Of a stretch of 64,000 nt of DNA, positions 23,888-31,203 are shown in pieces. The notes under the pieces were generated by a model, which saw only the letters and a program-made list of their open reading frames with translations, was not told the DNA's origin and made no database searches. A program made the translations under genes and the position numbers. Position 1 is the first letter of the stretch. The number at the start of each line of letters is the position of its first letter. Origin of the DNA: Pseudorhodobacter ferrugineus DSM 5888 (GTDB lineage Bacteria; Pseudomonadota; Alphaproteobacteria; Rhodobacterales; Rhodobacteraceae); the NCBI RefSeq assembly GCF_000420745.1, contig NZ_ATVN01000004.1, positions 1-64,000 of the forward strand, read 5' to 3'.

Positions 23888-24749
23888 CCTGCGCTCCTTT
23901 GCGGCGGTGTTTGCGGTCTTCCTCGGCGGGGGTCACGTCTGTATCGCGTATAAGCCGATCCTCGCCCGACAGGCAGACAAAGCGTTGGCCGCGCATCCGG
24001 CCAATCAGGGTCAGGCCCACTTGTCGCGCGATTTCGACACCCCATGCGGTAAAGCCGGAGCGCGAGGCGAGGGTGGGGATGCCCATTAAAGCGGTTTTTA
24101 TGACCATTTCCGAGGTGAGGCGGCCGGTGGTGTAGAGGATTTTATCCGCCGCCGGAATGTTGTGTTGGAACATGAAGCCGCTGATTTTGTCGACTGCGTT
24201 ATGGCGGCCCACGTCTTCCATATAGACCAGCGGTTTATCCCCTTGGCAGAGCGTCGTGCCGTGGATCGCTCCCGCCTCCAAATACAAGGATGGGACCGTG
24301 TTGATCTGATGCGCCAGCGCGTAGAGCCATGAGGTGCGGACGGGGGTTGCAGGCAGGGTCAGCCCCTCTAACCCTTCCATCATATCGCCAAAAACCGTGC
24401 CCACGGCGCAACCGGACGTGCGGGTTTTCTTTTTGACCTTTTCCTCATAACTGGTTTTGCGCTGGGTGCGCACGACGACGGTTTCAACGTCTTCCTCATA
24501 GTCCACGCCTGTTACCACATCATCGGCGCGCAGCATGCCTTGGTTGCGCAAAAACCCAAGGGCGAGGTATTCGGGATAATCGCCGATGGTCATCGCCGTG
24601 ACGATTTCCTGCGCATTCAGGTAAATGGTCAGGGGCCGTTCCTCGACCACCGAAAGCGTCACGTCAGCGCCAGTGTGATCGGTGCCCGTAATCGCACGGG
24701 TCAGGCGCGGGTCGGACGGGTTGGGCAGGATTGGATAGGTCGGTGTCAT
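23880..24749 (-). CDS. fdhD: Formate dehydrogenase accessory sulfurtransferase FdhD
   Basis: A 289-residue sulfur carrier that sulfurates the molybdenum cofactor before insertion into formate dehydrogenase. The conserved cysteine loop is TSGCAVGT with Cys114; the second cysteine of the CxxC seen in E. coli FdhD is a glycine here. Other family blocks are YLALGFLRNQGM, YMEDVGRHNAVDKI and LTSEMVIKTALMGIP. First gene of a five-gene operon (fdhD, YcxB-like, mobA, mobB, moeA), divergent from the DUF2478 gene with 63 bp between starts. Confidence 0.94.
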   Translation of the reverse strand: MTPTYPILPNPSDPRLTRAITGTDHTGADVTLSVVEERPLTIYLNAQEIVTAMTIGDYPEYLALGFLRNQGMLRADDVVTGVDYEEDVETVVVRTQRKTSYEEKVKKKTRTSGCAVGTVFGDMMEGLEGLTLPATPVRTSWLYALAHQINTVPSLYLEAGAIHGTTLCQGDKPLVYMEDVGRHNAVDKISGFMFQHNIPAADKILYTTGRLTSEMVIKTALMGIPTLASRSGFTAWGVEIARQVGLTLIGRMRGQRFVCLSGEDRLIRDTDVTPAEEDRKHRRKGAQDD

Positions 24750-24812
24750 AGGGTGCTTTCATCGGGTAGCTGCATCTTGTATGTCAGTTACAGCAGTTGC
24801 AAGAGGGCCGCG

Positions 24813-25322
24813 ATGCTGGGGTTTGTCACAGGGGGAACGCGCGGCCAAGCCGATGTGGTTTTGGCCGAAGTTGCGGCGCAGTTGCGCGGTGACGGTGTGG
24901 CGCTGGCCGGTGTGGTGCAGGTGAACGAAGACTTTGACCCCGCGCGGCCCTGCCACATGGATTTGCACATTTTGACAGGTGTGCAGGTGGTGCGGATCAG
25001 CCAGAACCTTGGGGCGCTGTCCAAGGGCTGCCGCCTTGACCCTGCGGGCTTAGAGCAGGCGGTGGGGCTGGTGGAGCGGGCATTGGATTTGTCGCCCGAC
25101 TTGTTGATCGTGAACAAATTCGGCAAGCAAGAGGCTGATGGCCGCGGGTTTCGCCCGCTGATCGGGCAGGCGCTGGCGGCGGGGATTCCGGTTTTGACGG
25201 CAGTTAATACCGGCAATCGGGCAGCGTTTGACGCCTTTGCGGATGGGTTGGGCATAGCGTTGCCATGCGCGCCCAAAGAGATTTTGCAGTTTTGCAGGGA
25301 CCATATAAAGGGCAACCTATGA
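24813..25322 (+). CDS. DUF2478 family protein, probable molybdenum-linked nucleotide-binding protein
   Basis: A 169-residue protein with a P-loop-like start (MLGFVTGGTRGQADVVLAEV) and the DUF2478 signature DLLIVNKFGKQEADGRGFR followed by GIPVLTAVN. Family members frequently sit with molybdenum uptake or cofactor genes, consistent with the divergent fdhD operon. The ATG at 24813 follows AAGAGGGCC. Biochemical role is unknown. Its stop overlaps the start of the sugar kinase gene (ATGA). Confidence 0.82.
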   Translation: MLGFVTGGTRGQADVVLAEVAAQLRGDGVALAGVVQVNEDFDPARPCHMDLHILTGVQVVRISQNLGALSKGCRLDPAGLEQAVGLVERALDLSPDLLIVNKFGKQEADGRGFRPLIGQALAAGIPVLTAVNTGNRAAFDAFADGLGIALPCAPKEILQFCRDHIKGNL

Positions 25323-26242
25323 CAGTTACACGACCCCAAAAGCGCCGTATCACCTGTGTTGGCGAAGCAATGGTTGAAATGGCGCCAAGTGCAGCGCCGG
25401 GCGATTACCGGATGGGGTTTGCGGGCGATACGCTGAACACCGCGTGGTATCTGCGCCGCGCCTTGGGCAAGGCTTGGGCGGTCGAGTATTTGACCGCTGT
25501 GGGGCAAGATTCCGTGTCGGACCGTCTGGTCGGCTTTATTGAGGGTGCGGGTGTTGGCACGGCGCATATTGCGCGGATCGCAGGGCGCACAGTTGGGCTG
25601 TATTTGATCGAGCTGAAGGATGGCGAGCGCAGCTTTGCCTATTGGCGTGGGCAATCGGCGGCGCGGGTGTTGGCGCAAGATGCGGGGCATTTGGCGCGGG
25701 CGTTGGACGGGGCGGGGATTGTGTATTTGTCGGGCATTACGCTGGCGGTTTTGGAAGGGGCGGGGCGGGCAAACCTTTATGCCGCTTTGACGCAGGCGCG
25801 GGCGGCAGGGGCAAAGGTGGTGTTTGACCCGAACCTGCGGCCAAGGCTGTGGCCGGATACGGCGACCATGTGCCGTGTGATCATGGAAGCGGCGGCACTG
25901 TCGGATGTGGTTTTGCCATCGCACGAGGATGAGGCCACGTTCTTTGGCGACGCGGATGTCAGGGCGACGGCAGACCGATATTCGGATGCGGGCGCGGGGT
26001 TGGTTGTGGTGAAAAACGGCGGCGGTGACATGCTGACGCGGGATGGGGCGGTTTATGCCAGCCATGCGCCGGAAGTGGTGGCGCGGATCGTGGATACCAC
26101 AGCGGCAGGCGACAGTTTCAACGCAGGGTTTCTGGCCGCATGGGTTGCGGGGGGCGATGTGGCCACTTCCGTGCGGGCTGGTGCGCGGTTGGCGGCGCAG
26201 GTGATTGGCCAGCGCGGGGCGTTGTGTGAGGTAGAGGGATAA
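25319..26242 (+). CDS. PfkB-family sugar kinase, 2-dehydro-3-deoxygluconokinase-like
   Basis: A 307-residue ribokinase-fold kinase. It has the N-terminal GEAMVEMAPSAAPGDYRMGFAGDTLNTAWYLRRAL block typical of KDG kinases and the C-terminal PfkB signature DTTAAGDSFNAGFLAAW with the catalytic Asp. It would phosphorylate 2-keto-3-deoxygluconate, linking acid-sugar breakdown to the Entner-Doudoroff aldolase. It is translationally coupled to DUF2478, an odd partner, and no KDPG aldolase is visible in the window. The dehydratase genes downstream could provide a 2-keto-3-deoxy acid substrate. Confidence 0.85.
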   Translation: MTVTRPQKRRITCVGEAMVEMAPSAAPGDYRMGFAGDTLNTAWYLRRALGKAWAVEYLTAVGQDSVSDRLVGFIEGAGVGTAHIARIAGRTVGLYLIELKDGERSFAYWRGQSAARVLAQDAGHLARALDGAGIVYLSGITLAVLEGAGRANLYAALTQARAAGAKVVFDPNLRPRLWPDTATMCRVIMEAAALSDVVLPSHEDEATFFGDADVRATADRYSDAGAGLVVVKNGGGDMLTRDGAVYASHAPEVVARIVDTTAAGDSFNAGFLAAWVAGGDVATSVRAGARLAAQVIGQRGALCEVEG

Positions 26243-26341
26243 AGCGTTTCGGCATAAACCTGAATCACAAATCGCTGCCTGAAATCAAAGATTTCAACGC
26301 GTTATGTGATACGCCGTGTTTCTAGTTAAAGTCGTAACGCT
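26243..26341. repeat. Long imperfect palindromic element (MITE-like)
   Basis: The ends read AGCGTTTCGGCATAAACC and, in reverse complement from the other end, AGCGTTACGACTTTAACT. Inside, ATCACA (about 26263) pairs with TGTGAT (about 26305), and GAAATC-AAA-GATTTC at 26281-26295 forms the tip. The whole 99 bp can fold into one imperfect hairpin directly after the kinase stop codon. It has no coding capacity and no target duplication is obvious. Confidence 0.5.
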
Positions 26342-26343
26342 CT

Positions 26344-26379
26344 AGGGGGCGCTCGCGCCCCCCTTGCCCTTGAGGGCAA
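26344..26379. terminator. Two adjacent GC-rich hairpins after the KDG-kinase-like gene
   Basis: GGGGGCGC-TC-GCGCCCCC at 26345-26362 is followed immediately by TTGCCCT-TG-AGGGCAA at 26364-26379; both stems are perfect. They lie between the convergent kinase and SDR genes and probably end transcription from one or both sides, though a long T-run is missing. Confidence 0.5.
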
Positions 26380-26388
26380 TTCCCCCCT

Positions 26389-26413
26389 GAGGATATTTTT
26401 GCCGAAAAGAAAG
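26389..26413 (+). repeat. Divergent copy of the GAGTATTT repeat
   Basis: GAGGATATTTTTGCCGAAAA followed by GAAAG resembles the GAGTATTTTTGCAAAGATGAAA units at 20113 and 60293 with several substitutions. It closes the palindrome cluster between the kinase and SDR genes. Confidence 0.45.
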
Positions 26414-26421
26414 CGCGGCCG

Positions 26422-27159
26422 TTAGCCCCTGCCGACGAAGGGCATGGCGCTGGCCATGATGGTCATGAACTGCACGTTTGTATCCAGCGGCAGCGTTGCC
26501 ATTTGCAAAACCGATTGCGCGACGTGTTTCACATCCATCACGGGTTCAATCGCATTGGTGCCATTGGCTTGTGGCACGCCTTTTGTCATGGCCACGGCCA
26601 TATCGGTCAGCGCATTGCCGATATCGATTTGACCGCAAGCAATGTTGAACGGGCGGCCATCGAGCGACAAGGTTCGCGTCAGGCCCGTGACCGCATGTTT
26701 CGACATGGTGTAGGGCGCCGAGCCCGGGCGCGGCACATGGGCCGAGATCGAGCCGTTGTTGATGATGCGCCCGCCTATCGGATTTTGGATCCGCATATGC
26801 CGGAAGGCGGCGCGCGCGCACAGGAACATGCCCGTAATATTGACGTTAGACAGATGCAGCCAATCCTCGACTTTGATCTCATCAATCAAGGTTGACGGCA
26901 GCGACGCACCGGCATTGTTGAACAGCGCGTCGATGCGGCCCCAGGTTTTGGCGGCGGATGCAAAGGCGGCGTCCACTTGGGTAGGGTCTGTCACGTCACA
27001 CGGCAGGACAAGCGCGCTGGGGTTGCCAGCGGCTGTGTCCGTCAGTGCAACCTCGCGCCGGCCAATCAGGCCCACGCGCCAACCCGCAGCCAAGAACGCC
27101 TGCGCGGTGGCGCGACCGATGCCAGAGCCTGCACCTGTGATAAGGATCGTGTTGGTCAT
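26422..27159 (-). CDS. Short-chain dehydrogenase/reductase
   Basis: A 245-residue SDR: cofactor motif TGAGSGIG at residues 8-15, NNAGA at about 86-90, and the catalytic Ser/Tyr/Lys in NNGSISAHVPRPGSAPYTMSKHA. Length is classical. It lies 12 bp downstream of the xylonate-dehydratase-type gene and is presumably the second gene of that operon, under the palindrome at 29040-29053. It may oxidise the sugar or sugar acid upstream of the dehydratase, but the substrate is not predictable from sequence. Confidence 0.87.
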   Translation of the reverse strand: MTNTILITGAGSGIGRATAQAFLAAGWRVGLIGRREVALTDTAAGNPSALVLPCDVTDPTQVDAAFASAAKTWGRIDALFNNAGASLPSTLIDEIKVEDWLHLSNVNITGMFLCARAAFRHMRIQNPIGGRIINNGSISAHVPRPGSAPYTMSKHAVTGLTRTLSLDGRPFNIACGQIDIGNALTDMAVAMTKGVPQANGTNAIEPVMDVKHVAQSVLQMATLPLDTNVQFMTIMASAMPFVGRG

Positions 27160-27171
27160 GGAACTGCCCCT

Positions 27172-28953
27172 TTAGTGGTTATCGCGCGGCAAATCCTTGA
27201 CCACGCGGTGATAGGATGTGGCCAGTTCCAAACACCCGCCCTCGGCCAATTGGCCGACATGGGTGCGGTAGATTTCCTGCCACGGGGTTTGATGGTGCAG
27301 CACAGGGGCCACCCAATCGGCACGGCGCTGCGCCCATTCGGCATCATCGACCAGCGCGTTCATGGTGCTGGCGTTCAGATCCAGCCGCACGCGGTCGCCG
27401 GTTTTCAACAGAGCAAGGCCACCACCCACAACTGCTTCGGGTGAGGCGTTGAGGATCGAGGGGCTTTCCGACGTGCCGGATTGGCGACCATCGCCGACCG
27501 TGGGCATATGGTTGATGCCTGCCTTGATCATCGCATCCGGCGGCTGCATATTCACCACCTCGGCCGAGCCGGGGTAGCCGACGCAACCGACATTGCGGAT
27601 GAAGAGGATGCAGGTTTCATCAATCTCAAGTGCTGCGTCATTGATGCGGTCGTGGTAATCTTCGGGGCCTTCAAACACAATCGCGCGGGCCTCGTGGATA
27701 TTTTCTTCGCCCGGACGCGACAGGAACCGCGCGCGGAAATCGGCTGAGATTACACTGGTTTTCATCAAGGCGCTGTCGAACAGGTTGCCCGACAGCACGA
27801 GGAAACCTGCGTTTTCGCGCATGGGTTTGTCATAGGGCAGGATCACGTCGGTATCGCGGCTGCGCCATTTACCCACGGTTTCCGATACAGGCTTGCCTGC
27901 GGCGGTCATCGCATCACCGTGCAGACGGCCTGCGGCAAACAGCTCACCCATGATCGCGGGGACGCCGCCGGCGCGGTAGAAACTCTCGCTCAGGTATTTG
28001 CCTGCGGGTTGGATATTGGCAAGTAGCGGCACGTCAAAGCCGTGCTTTTGCCAATCGGTCACATGCAATTCCACACCTGCATGGCGCGCAATCGCCTGCA
28101 AATGCGGCGGGGCGTTAGTGGAGCCACCAATGGCCGAGTTGACCACAATCGCGTTTTCGAACGCCTTACGCGTCAGGATGTCGGACGGTTTCAGATCCTC
28201 CTCGACCATCGCGACAATCCGGCGACCGGTTTCATAGGCCATGGCCATACGCTCGCGGAACGGCGCGGGAATAGCGGAGTTTCCGGGTAGCGACATGCCC
28301 AGCGCCTCGGCCATCGCGTTCATCGTGGAGGCGGTGCCCATCGTGTTGCAATGGCCCAAGGACGGGGCCGAGGAACACACCCGCGACATGAATTCTTCAA
28401 GGTCGATCTTGCCATCCGCCAGCAGGCGGCGGCTTTCCCAGACGATGGTGCCAGACCCTGTACGCTCGCCATTCCACCAGCCGTCCAGCATCGGACCGCC
28501 GTTCAGCGCGATCGCTGGAAGGTCAACCGTGGCCGCCCCCATCAACATGGCGGGCGTGGTTTTGTCGCAGCCTGTGGTCAGCACTACACCGTCGAGCGGA
28601 TAGCCATGCAGCACCTCAACCAGCGACAAATACGCAAGGTTGCGGTCCAGTGCTGCGGTCGGGCGCTTGCCGGTTTCCTGAATCGGATGGACCGGAAATT
28701 CCATCGGCACGCCGCCTGCATCGCGGATGCCTGCCTTGATACGGTCCATCAGGAACACGTGGATTTTGTTGCAGGGCGTCAGGTCTGACCCCGTTTGTGC
28801 AATGCCAATCACGGGCCGGTTGCCCTGCAATTCGCCGCGCGTGTATTCTTGGTTCAGATACCGCTCCAGATACAGCGCCGTCATGCCGGGGTTGTTGGGG
28901 TTATCGAACCATTCCTGAGAACGGTATTTTTTGTTCGCGCGTGTATCGGACAT
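27172..28953 (-). CDS. IlvD/Edd-family sugar-acid dehydratase, closest to D-xylonate dehydratase
   Basis: A 593-residue iron-sulfur dehydratase. Cluster cysteines are C61 (SDLTPCNKI), C129 (TTGCDKTTP, with Lys131 as the likely carbamylated metal ligand) and C202 (GHCNTMGTAST). The N-terminal KYRSQEWFDNP and the block MEFPVHPIQETGKRPTAALD resemble the D-xylonate/L-arabonate branch rather than dihydroxy-acid dehydratase of valine synthesis. It would remove water from an aldonate to give a 2-keto-3-deoxy acid. The palindrome TTTGGTATACCAAA lies 87-100 bp upstream of its start, joining it to the GntR regulon. Confidence 0.87.
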   Translation of the reverse strand: MSDTRANKKYRSQEWFDNPNNPGMTALYLERYLNQEYTRGELQGNRPVIGIAQTGSDLTPCNKIHVFLMDRIKAGIRDAGGVPMEFPVHPIQETGKRPTAALDRNLAYLSLVEVLHGYPLDGVVLTTGCDKTTPAMLMGAATVDLPAIALNGGPMLDGWWNGERTGSGTIVWESRRLLADGKIDLEEFMSRVCSSAPSLGHCNTMGTASTMNAMAEALGMSLPGNSAIPAPFRERMAMAYETGRRIVAMVEEDLKPSDILTRKAFENAIVVNSAIGGSTNAPPHLQAIARHAGVELHVTDWQKHGFDVPLLANIQPAGKYLSESFYRAGGVPAIMGELFAAGRLHGDAMTAAGKPVSETVGKWRSRDTDVILPYDKPMRENAGFLVLSGNLFDSALMKTSVISADFRARFLSRPGEENIHEARAIVFEGPEDYHDRINDAALEIDETCILFIRNVGCVGYPGSAEVVNMQPPDAMIKAGINHMPTVGDGRQSGTSESPSILNASPEAVVGGGLALLKTGDRVRLDLNASTMNALVDDAEWAQRRADWVAPVLHHQTPWQEIYRTHVGQLAEGGCLELATSYHRVVKDLPRDNH

Positions 28954-29039
28954 GATTTCGCTTTCTTATGGCAGGGCGTGGCTGTTCAAAGGGCGTGGCG
29001 TCTGGCAGAAATCGGTTGCGGTCTACGGTCATATTGAGG

Positions 29040-29053
29040 TTTGGTATACCAAA
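29040..29053. promoter_or_regulatory. GntR-type operator TTTGGTATACCAAA (dehydratase-SDR operon)
   Basis: Perfect 14-bp palindrome identical to those at 11393-11406 and 39206-39219, located in the divergent gap between the sugar-acid dehydratase and azlC. Distance to the dehydratase start (87-100 bp) matches that at the tetronate operon; azlC starts 62 bp to the other side and could also be affected. Confidence 0.75.
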
Positions 29054-29114
29054 GTGCAAGCCTGATCCCATGTCATTTTACATGGTTTCACATAATGGGA
29101 ACTAAAACCACATA

Positions 29115-29843
29115 ATGAAACTTGTTAGCAATCCCCGCGCCTATTGGCAAGGTCTGCGCGACTGCGCGCCGTTTGTCGTGATCGTTGTTCCGTTTTCGGC
29201 GATGTTTGGCATGGTGGCGACCGATGCAGGGCTGAACATCCTGCAAGTGGTGGCTATGTCGGCGATTGTGATCGCGGGGTCGGCGCAGTTTACCGCCCTT
29301 AGCCTGCTGCAAGACGAGGCGCCGGTGTTTGTGGTGCTGTTGGCGTCACTGGCGGTGAATATGCGGATGGCGATGTATTCGGCGGCCTTGGTGCCGCATA
29401 TCGGGGCGGCGTCGATGCGGATGCGGATGCTGATGGCCTATGTGATGGTTGACCAAACCTTTGCGGTGTCGGTGCGCACCTTTGATGCGGCCCCGCAAAT
29501 GAGCCTGAATGAAAAGATCAGCTATTACTTTGGCTGCGTGACCATTGTTTGTGTCCCCTGGTATGTCTGCACCTATCTGGGCGCGGTTTTGGGCCAGCTT
29601 ATCCCTACATCCCTGTCGCCCGATTTCGCCGTGCCCGTTTGCTTTATCGCGATCTTTGCGCCGATGCTGCGCAGCTTGCCACATATCGTGGCGGCGGGGG
29701 TGTCGATTGTCGCGGCGGTGGTGTTTTCGGGCGTGCCGTGGAATTTCGGGCTGATTATCGCGGCCACGCTGGCCATGATGGCAGGCGCACAGGTGGAATT
29801 CTGGCAACGCCGCCGCGCCGCGCGTGCGGAGGGGGCACGATGA
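29115..29843 (+). CDS. azlC: AzlC family branched-chain amino acid exporter subunit
   Basis: A 242-residue inner-membrane protein with several hydrophobic helices; FVVIVVPFSAMFGMVATDAGL and IVIAGSAQFTALSLLQDEAPV are AzlC signatures. With AzlD it forms a two-component branched-chain amino acid exporter. The ATG at 29115 has no clear ribosome binding site (preceding bases are AACTAAAACCACATA), while CACATAATG is present twice in tandem (29089 and 29109), so the start or initiation mode deserves attention. Stop overlaps the azlD start by 4 bp. Confidence 0.9.
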   Translation: MKLVSNPRAYWQGLRDCAPFVVIVVPFSAMFGMVATDAGLNILQVVAMSAIVIAGSAQFTALSLLQDEAPVFVVLLASLAVNMRMAMYSAALVPHIGAASMRMRMLMAYVMVDQTFAVSVRTFDAAPQMSLNEKISYYFGCVTIVCVPWYVCTYLGAVLGQLIPTSLSPDFAVPVCFIAIFAPMLRSLPHIVAAGVSIVAAVVFSGVPWNFGLIIAATLAMMAGAQVEFWQRRRAARAEGAR

Positions 29844-30178
29844 TCGACACGCCTACTATTGATACGGGCACCTTTTGGCTGGTCACAATTGCGCTTGGCA
29901 TCGGCACCTACCTGATCCGCTTTTCCTTTCTTGGCCTTTTAGGCGGGCGGCAATTGCCGGATTGGTTGCTGGTCCATCTGCGCTATGTTGGCGTCGCGGT
30001 GCTGCCCGCCCTTGTCACCCCAATGATCCTGTGGCCCGCCGCCACCGCAGGCCAGTTTGACCCGCTGCGCATGACCGCCGCCTTGATTGCCCTGCTGGCC
30101 GGATGGCGCTTTGGGGTGATCTGGACCATCGTCATGGGCATGGGCAGCTTATGGGCGCTACAATACGCCTTTGGCTGA
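29840..30178 (+). CDS. azlD: AzlD family branched-chain amino acid exporter small subunit
   Basis: A 112-residue protein with three to four hydrophobic segments (FWLVTIALGIGTYLIRFSFL; VAVLPALVTPMILWPAA; LIALLAGWRFG), matching AzlD in size and in the GTYLIRFSFL start. Coupled to azlC by ATGA. The open frame upstream of 29840 lies inside azlC and is not used. Confidence 0.9.
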   Translation: MIDTPTIDTGTFWLVTIALGIGTYLIRFSFLGLLGGRQLPDWLLVHLRYVGVAVLPALVTPMILWPAATAGQFDPLRMTAALIALLAGWRFGVIWTIVMGMGSLWALQYAFG

Positions 30179-30199
30179 TTTCATCTTGGCGCAAATACC
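30177..30199 (-). repeat. GAGTATTT repeat (copy 2, reverse orientation)
   Basis: Reverse complement reads GGTATTTGCGCCAAGATGAA followed by ATC. It begins within the azlD stop codon region and is the first of two adjacent copies between the convergent azlD and beta-hydroxyacid dehydrogenase genes. Confidence 0.5.
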
Positions 30200-30209
30200 C
30201 CCCCCACCT

Positions 30210-30235
30210 GATTTCATCTTTGTCCAAATACTCGC
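30210..30235 (-). repeat. GAGTATTT repeat (copy 3, reverse orientation)
   Basis: Reverse complement reads GCGAGTATTTGGACAAAGAT followed by GAAATC, nearly identical to the copy at 60293. Ten bases separate it from copy 2. Confidence 0.6.
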
Positions 30236-30269
30236 GCCGCAGGCATGCCAACCTCAGGGACGGCGCCCG

Positions 30270-31190
30270 TTAAACCGCCCCCTTTTTCACGGCTTCTGCC
30301 AAATCCAACCCGTTCAAAGCGGCCACATGGTCCGACAGGCTCGGCACATAGTCGCCGCCCTTCCCCGCCGCCTCGGCTTGGGCAAAGGCATTGCGGATCG
30401 CAGATCCCATCGGGTTCGCCATGCCCGCCGCCATTGCCATGCCGGCGATATAGCGCGTGTCTTTGGCGGCGTTCTGGATGCTGAATTTATGCGCATTCAC
30501 ATCCCGCCCCACGGCATATTTCATAAAGCTGTCGAACATCCCGTTGGTCAGCCGCGATGACCCGATCACCCGCTGCACATCTTGCGGCGACAGGCCCGAT
30601 TTTACCGCCATCACCAGTGCCTCGGAATACAGGGCGGCATAGCCCATGCCGATGAAATTCATCACCAGCTTCATCCGGTGCGCCGACCCGACAGACCCCA
30701 TGTGGTTGATGTTTCCGGCCCATGTTTCAATCACGGGCTTGACCGTTGCAAACACCTCGGGGCTACACCCCACCATCGCGTCCAACGTGCCCGCCGCCGC
30801 CTCAACCGGTGTGCGGCCAAGGGGGGCGTCAACCAACGTCATGCCATTCGCGGCCATTTCCTGCGCCAAAACTACGGTCGAGTTCGGGTCGGCAGTGGTT
30901 GTGTCAATGACGATCAACCCTGTCTTGCCGCTGGCCATAATGCCATCGGGGCCACGCAAAACGGCCTCGACAGCGGGGCTGTCGGGCAGACACAGGTGGA
31001 TAATATCACAGGCCTCGGCCATCGCTTTGGGGCTTGTGGCCTCGCGTGCGCCAAGGGCCAGCACCTCGTCAATCGGGGCACGGTTGCGGTTGCCGCGCAC
31101 CCACAGCGGGTATCCCTTTTTCACAAGGTTCGACGCCATGCCAACCCCCATAAAGCCAAGGCCGATAAAGCCGATCACTGGTTTTGTCAT
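30270..31190 (-). CDS. Beta-hydroxyacid dehydrogenase (HIBADH / tartronate-semialdehyde reductase type)
   Basis: A 306-residue NAD(P)-dependent dehydrogenase with Rossmann motif GFIGLGFMGVGMAS (8-21), substrate block VDAPLGRTPVEAAAGTLDAMVG and catalytic lysine in HRMKLVMNFIGMG. In this block the usual DAPVSGG signature is altered to DAPLGRT, which may mark a different substrate. It is the last gene of the TRAP/DenD operon, 13 bp after the EamA transporter gene. It is a paralogue of LtnD in the tetronate operon. Confidence 0.86.
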   Translation of the reverse strand: MTKPVIGFIGLGFMGVGMASNLVKKGYPLWVRGNRNRAPIDEVLALGAREATSPKAMAEACDIIHLCLPDSPAVEAVLRGPDGIMASGKTGLIVIDTTTADPNSTVVLAQEMAANGMTLVDAPLGRTPVEAAAGTLDAMVGCSPEVFATVKPVIETWAGNINHMGSVGSAHRMKLVMNFIGMGYAALYSEALVMAVKSGLSPQDVQRVIGSSRLTNGMFDSFMKYAVGRDVNAHKFSIQNAAKDTRYIAGMAMAAGMANPMGSAIRNAFAQAEAAGKGGDYVPSLSDHVAALNGLDLAEAVKKGAV

Positions 31191-31203
31191 GGTCTTCTCC
31201 CTT

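Noticed and set aside
24788-26065. Long open frame (425 codons) on the minus strand opposite DUF2478 and the sugar kinase
   Set aside because: The opposite strand carries two genes with clear family motifs; the minus-strand product is rich in Arg, Pro and His and matches nothing, as expected for antisense frames in GC-rich DNA.
27172-28953. Dihydroxy-acid dehydratase IlvD of branched-chain amino acid synthesis, given the neighbouring azlCD
   Set aside because: The N-terminal and cluster-region sequence is closer to xylonate/arabonate dehydratases, and the upstream palindrome ties it to sugar-acid genes.
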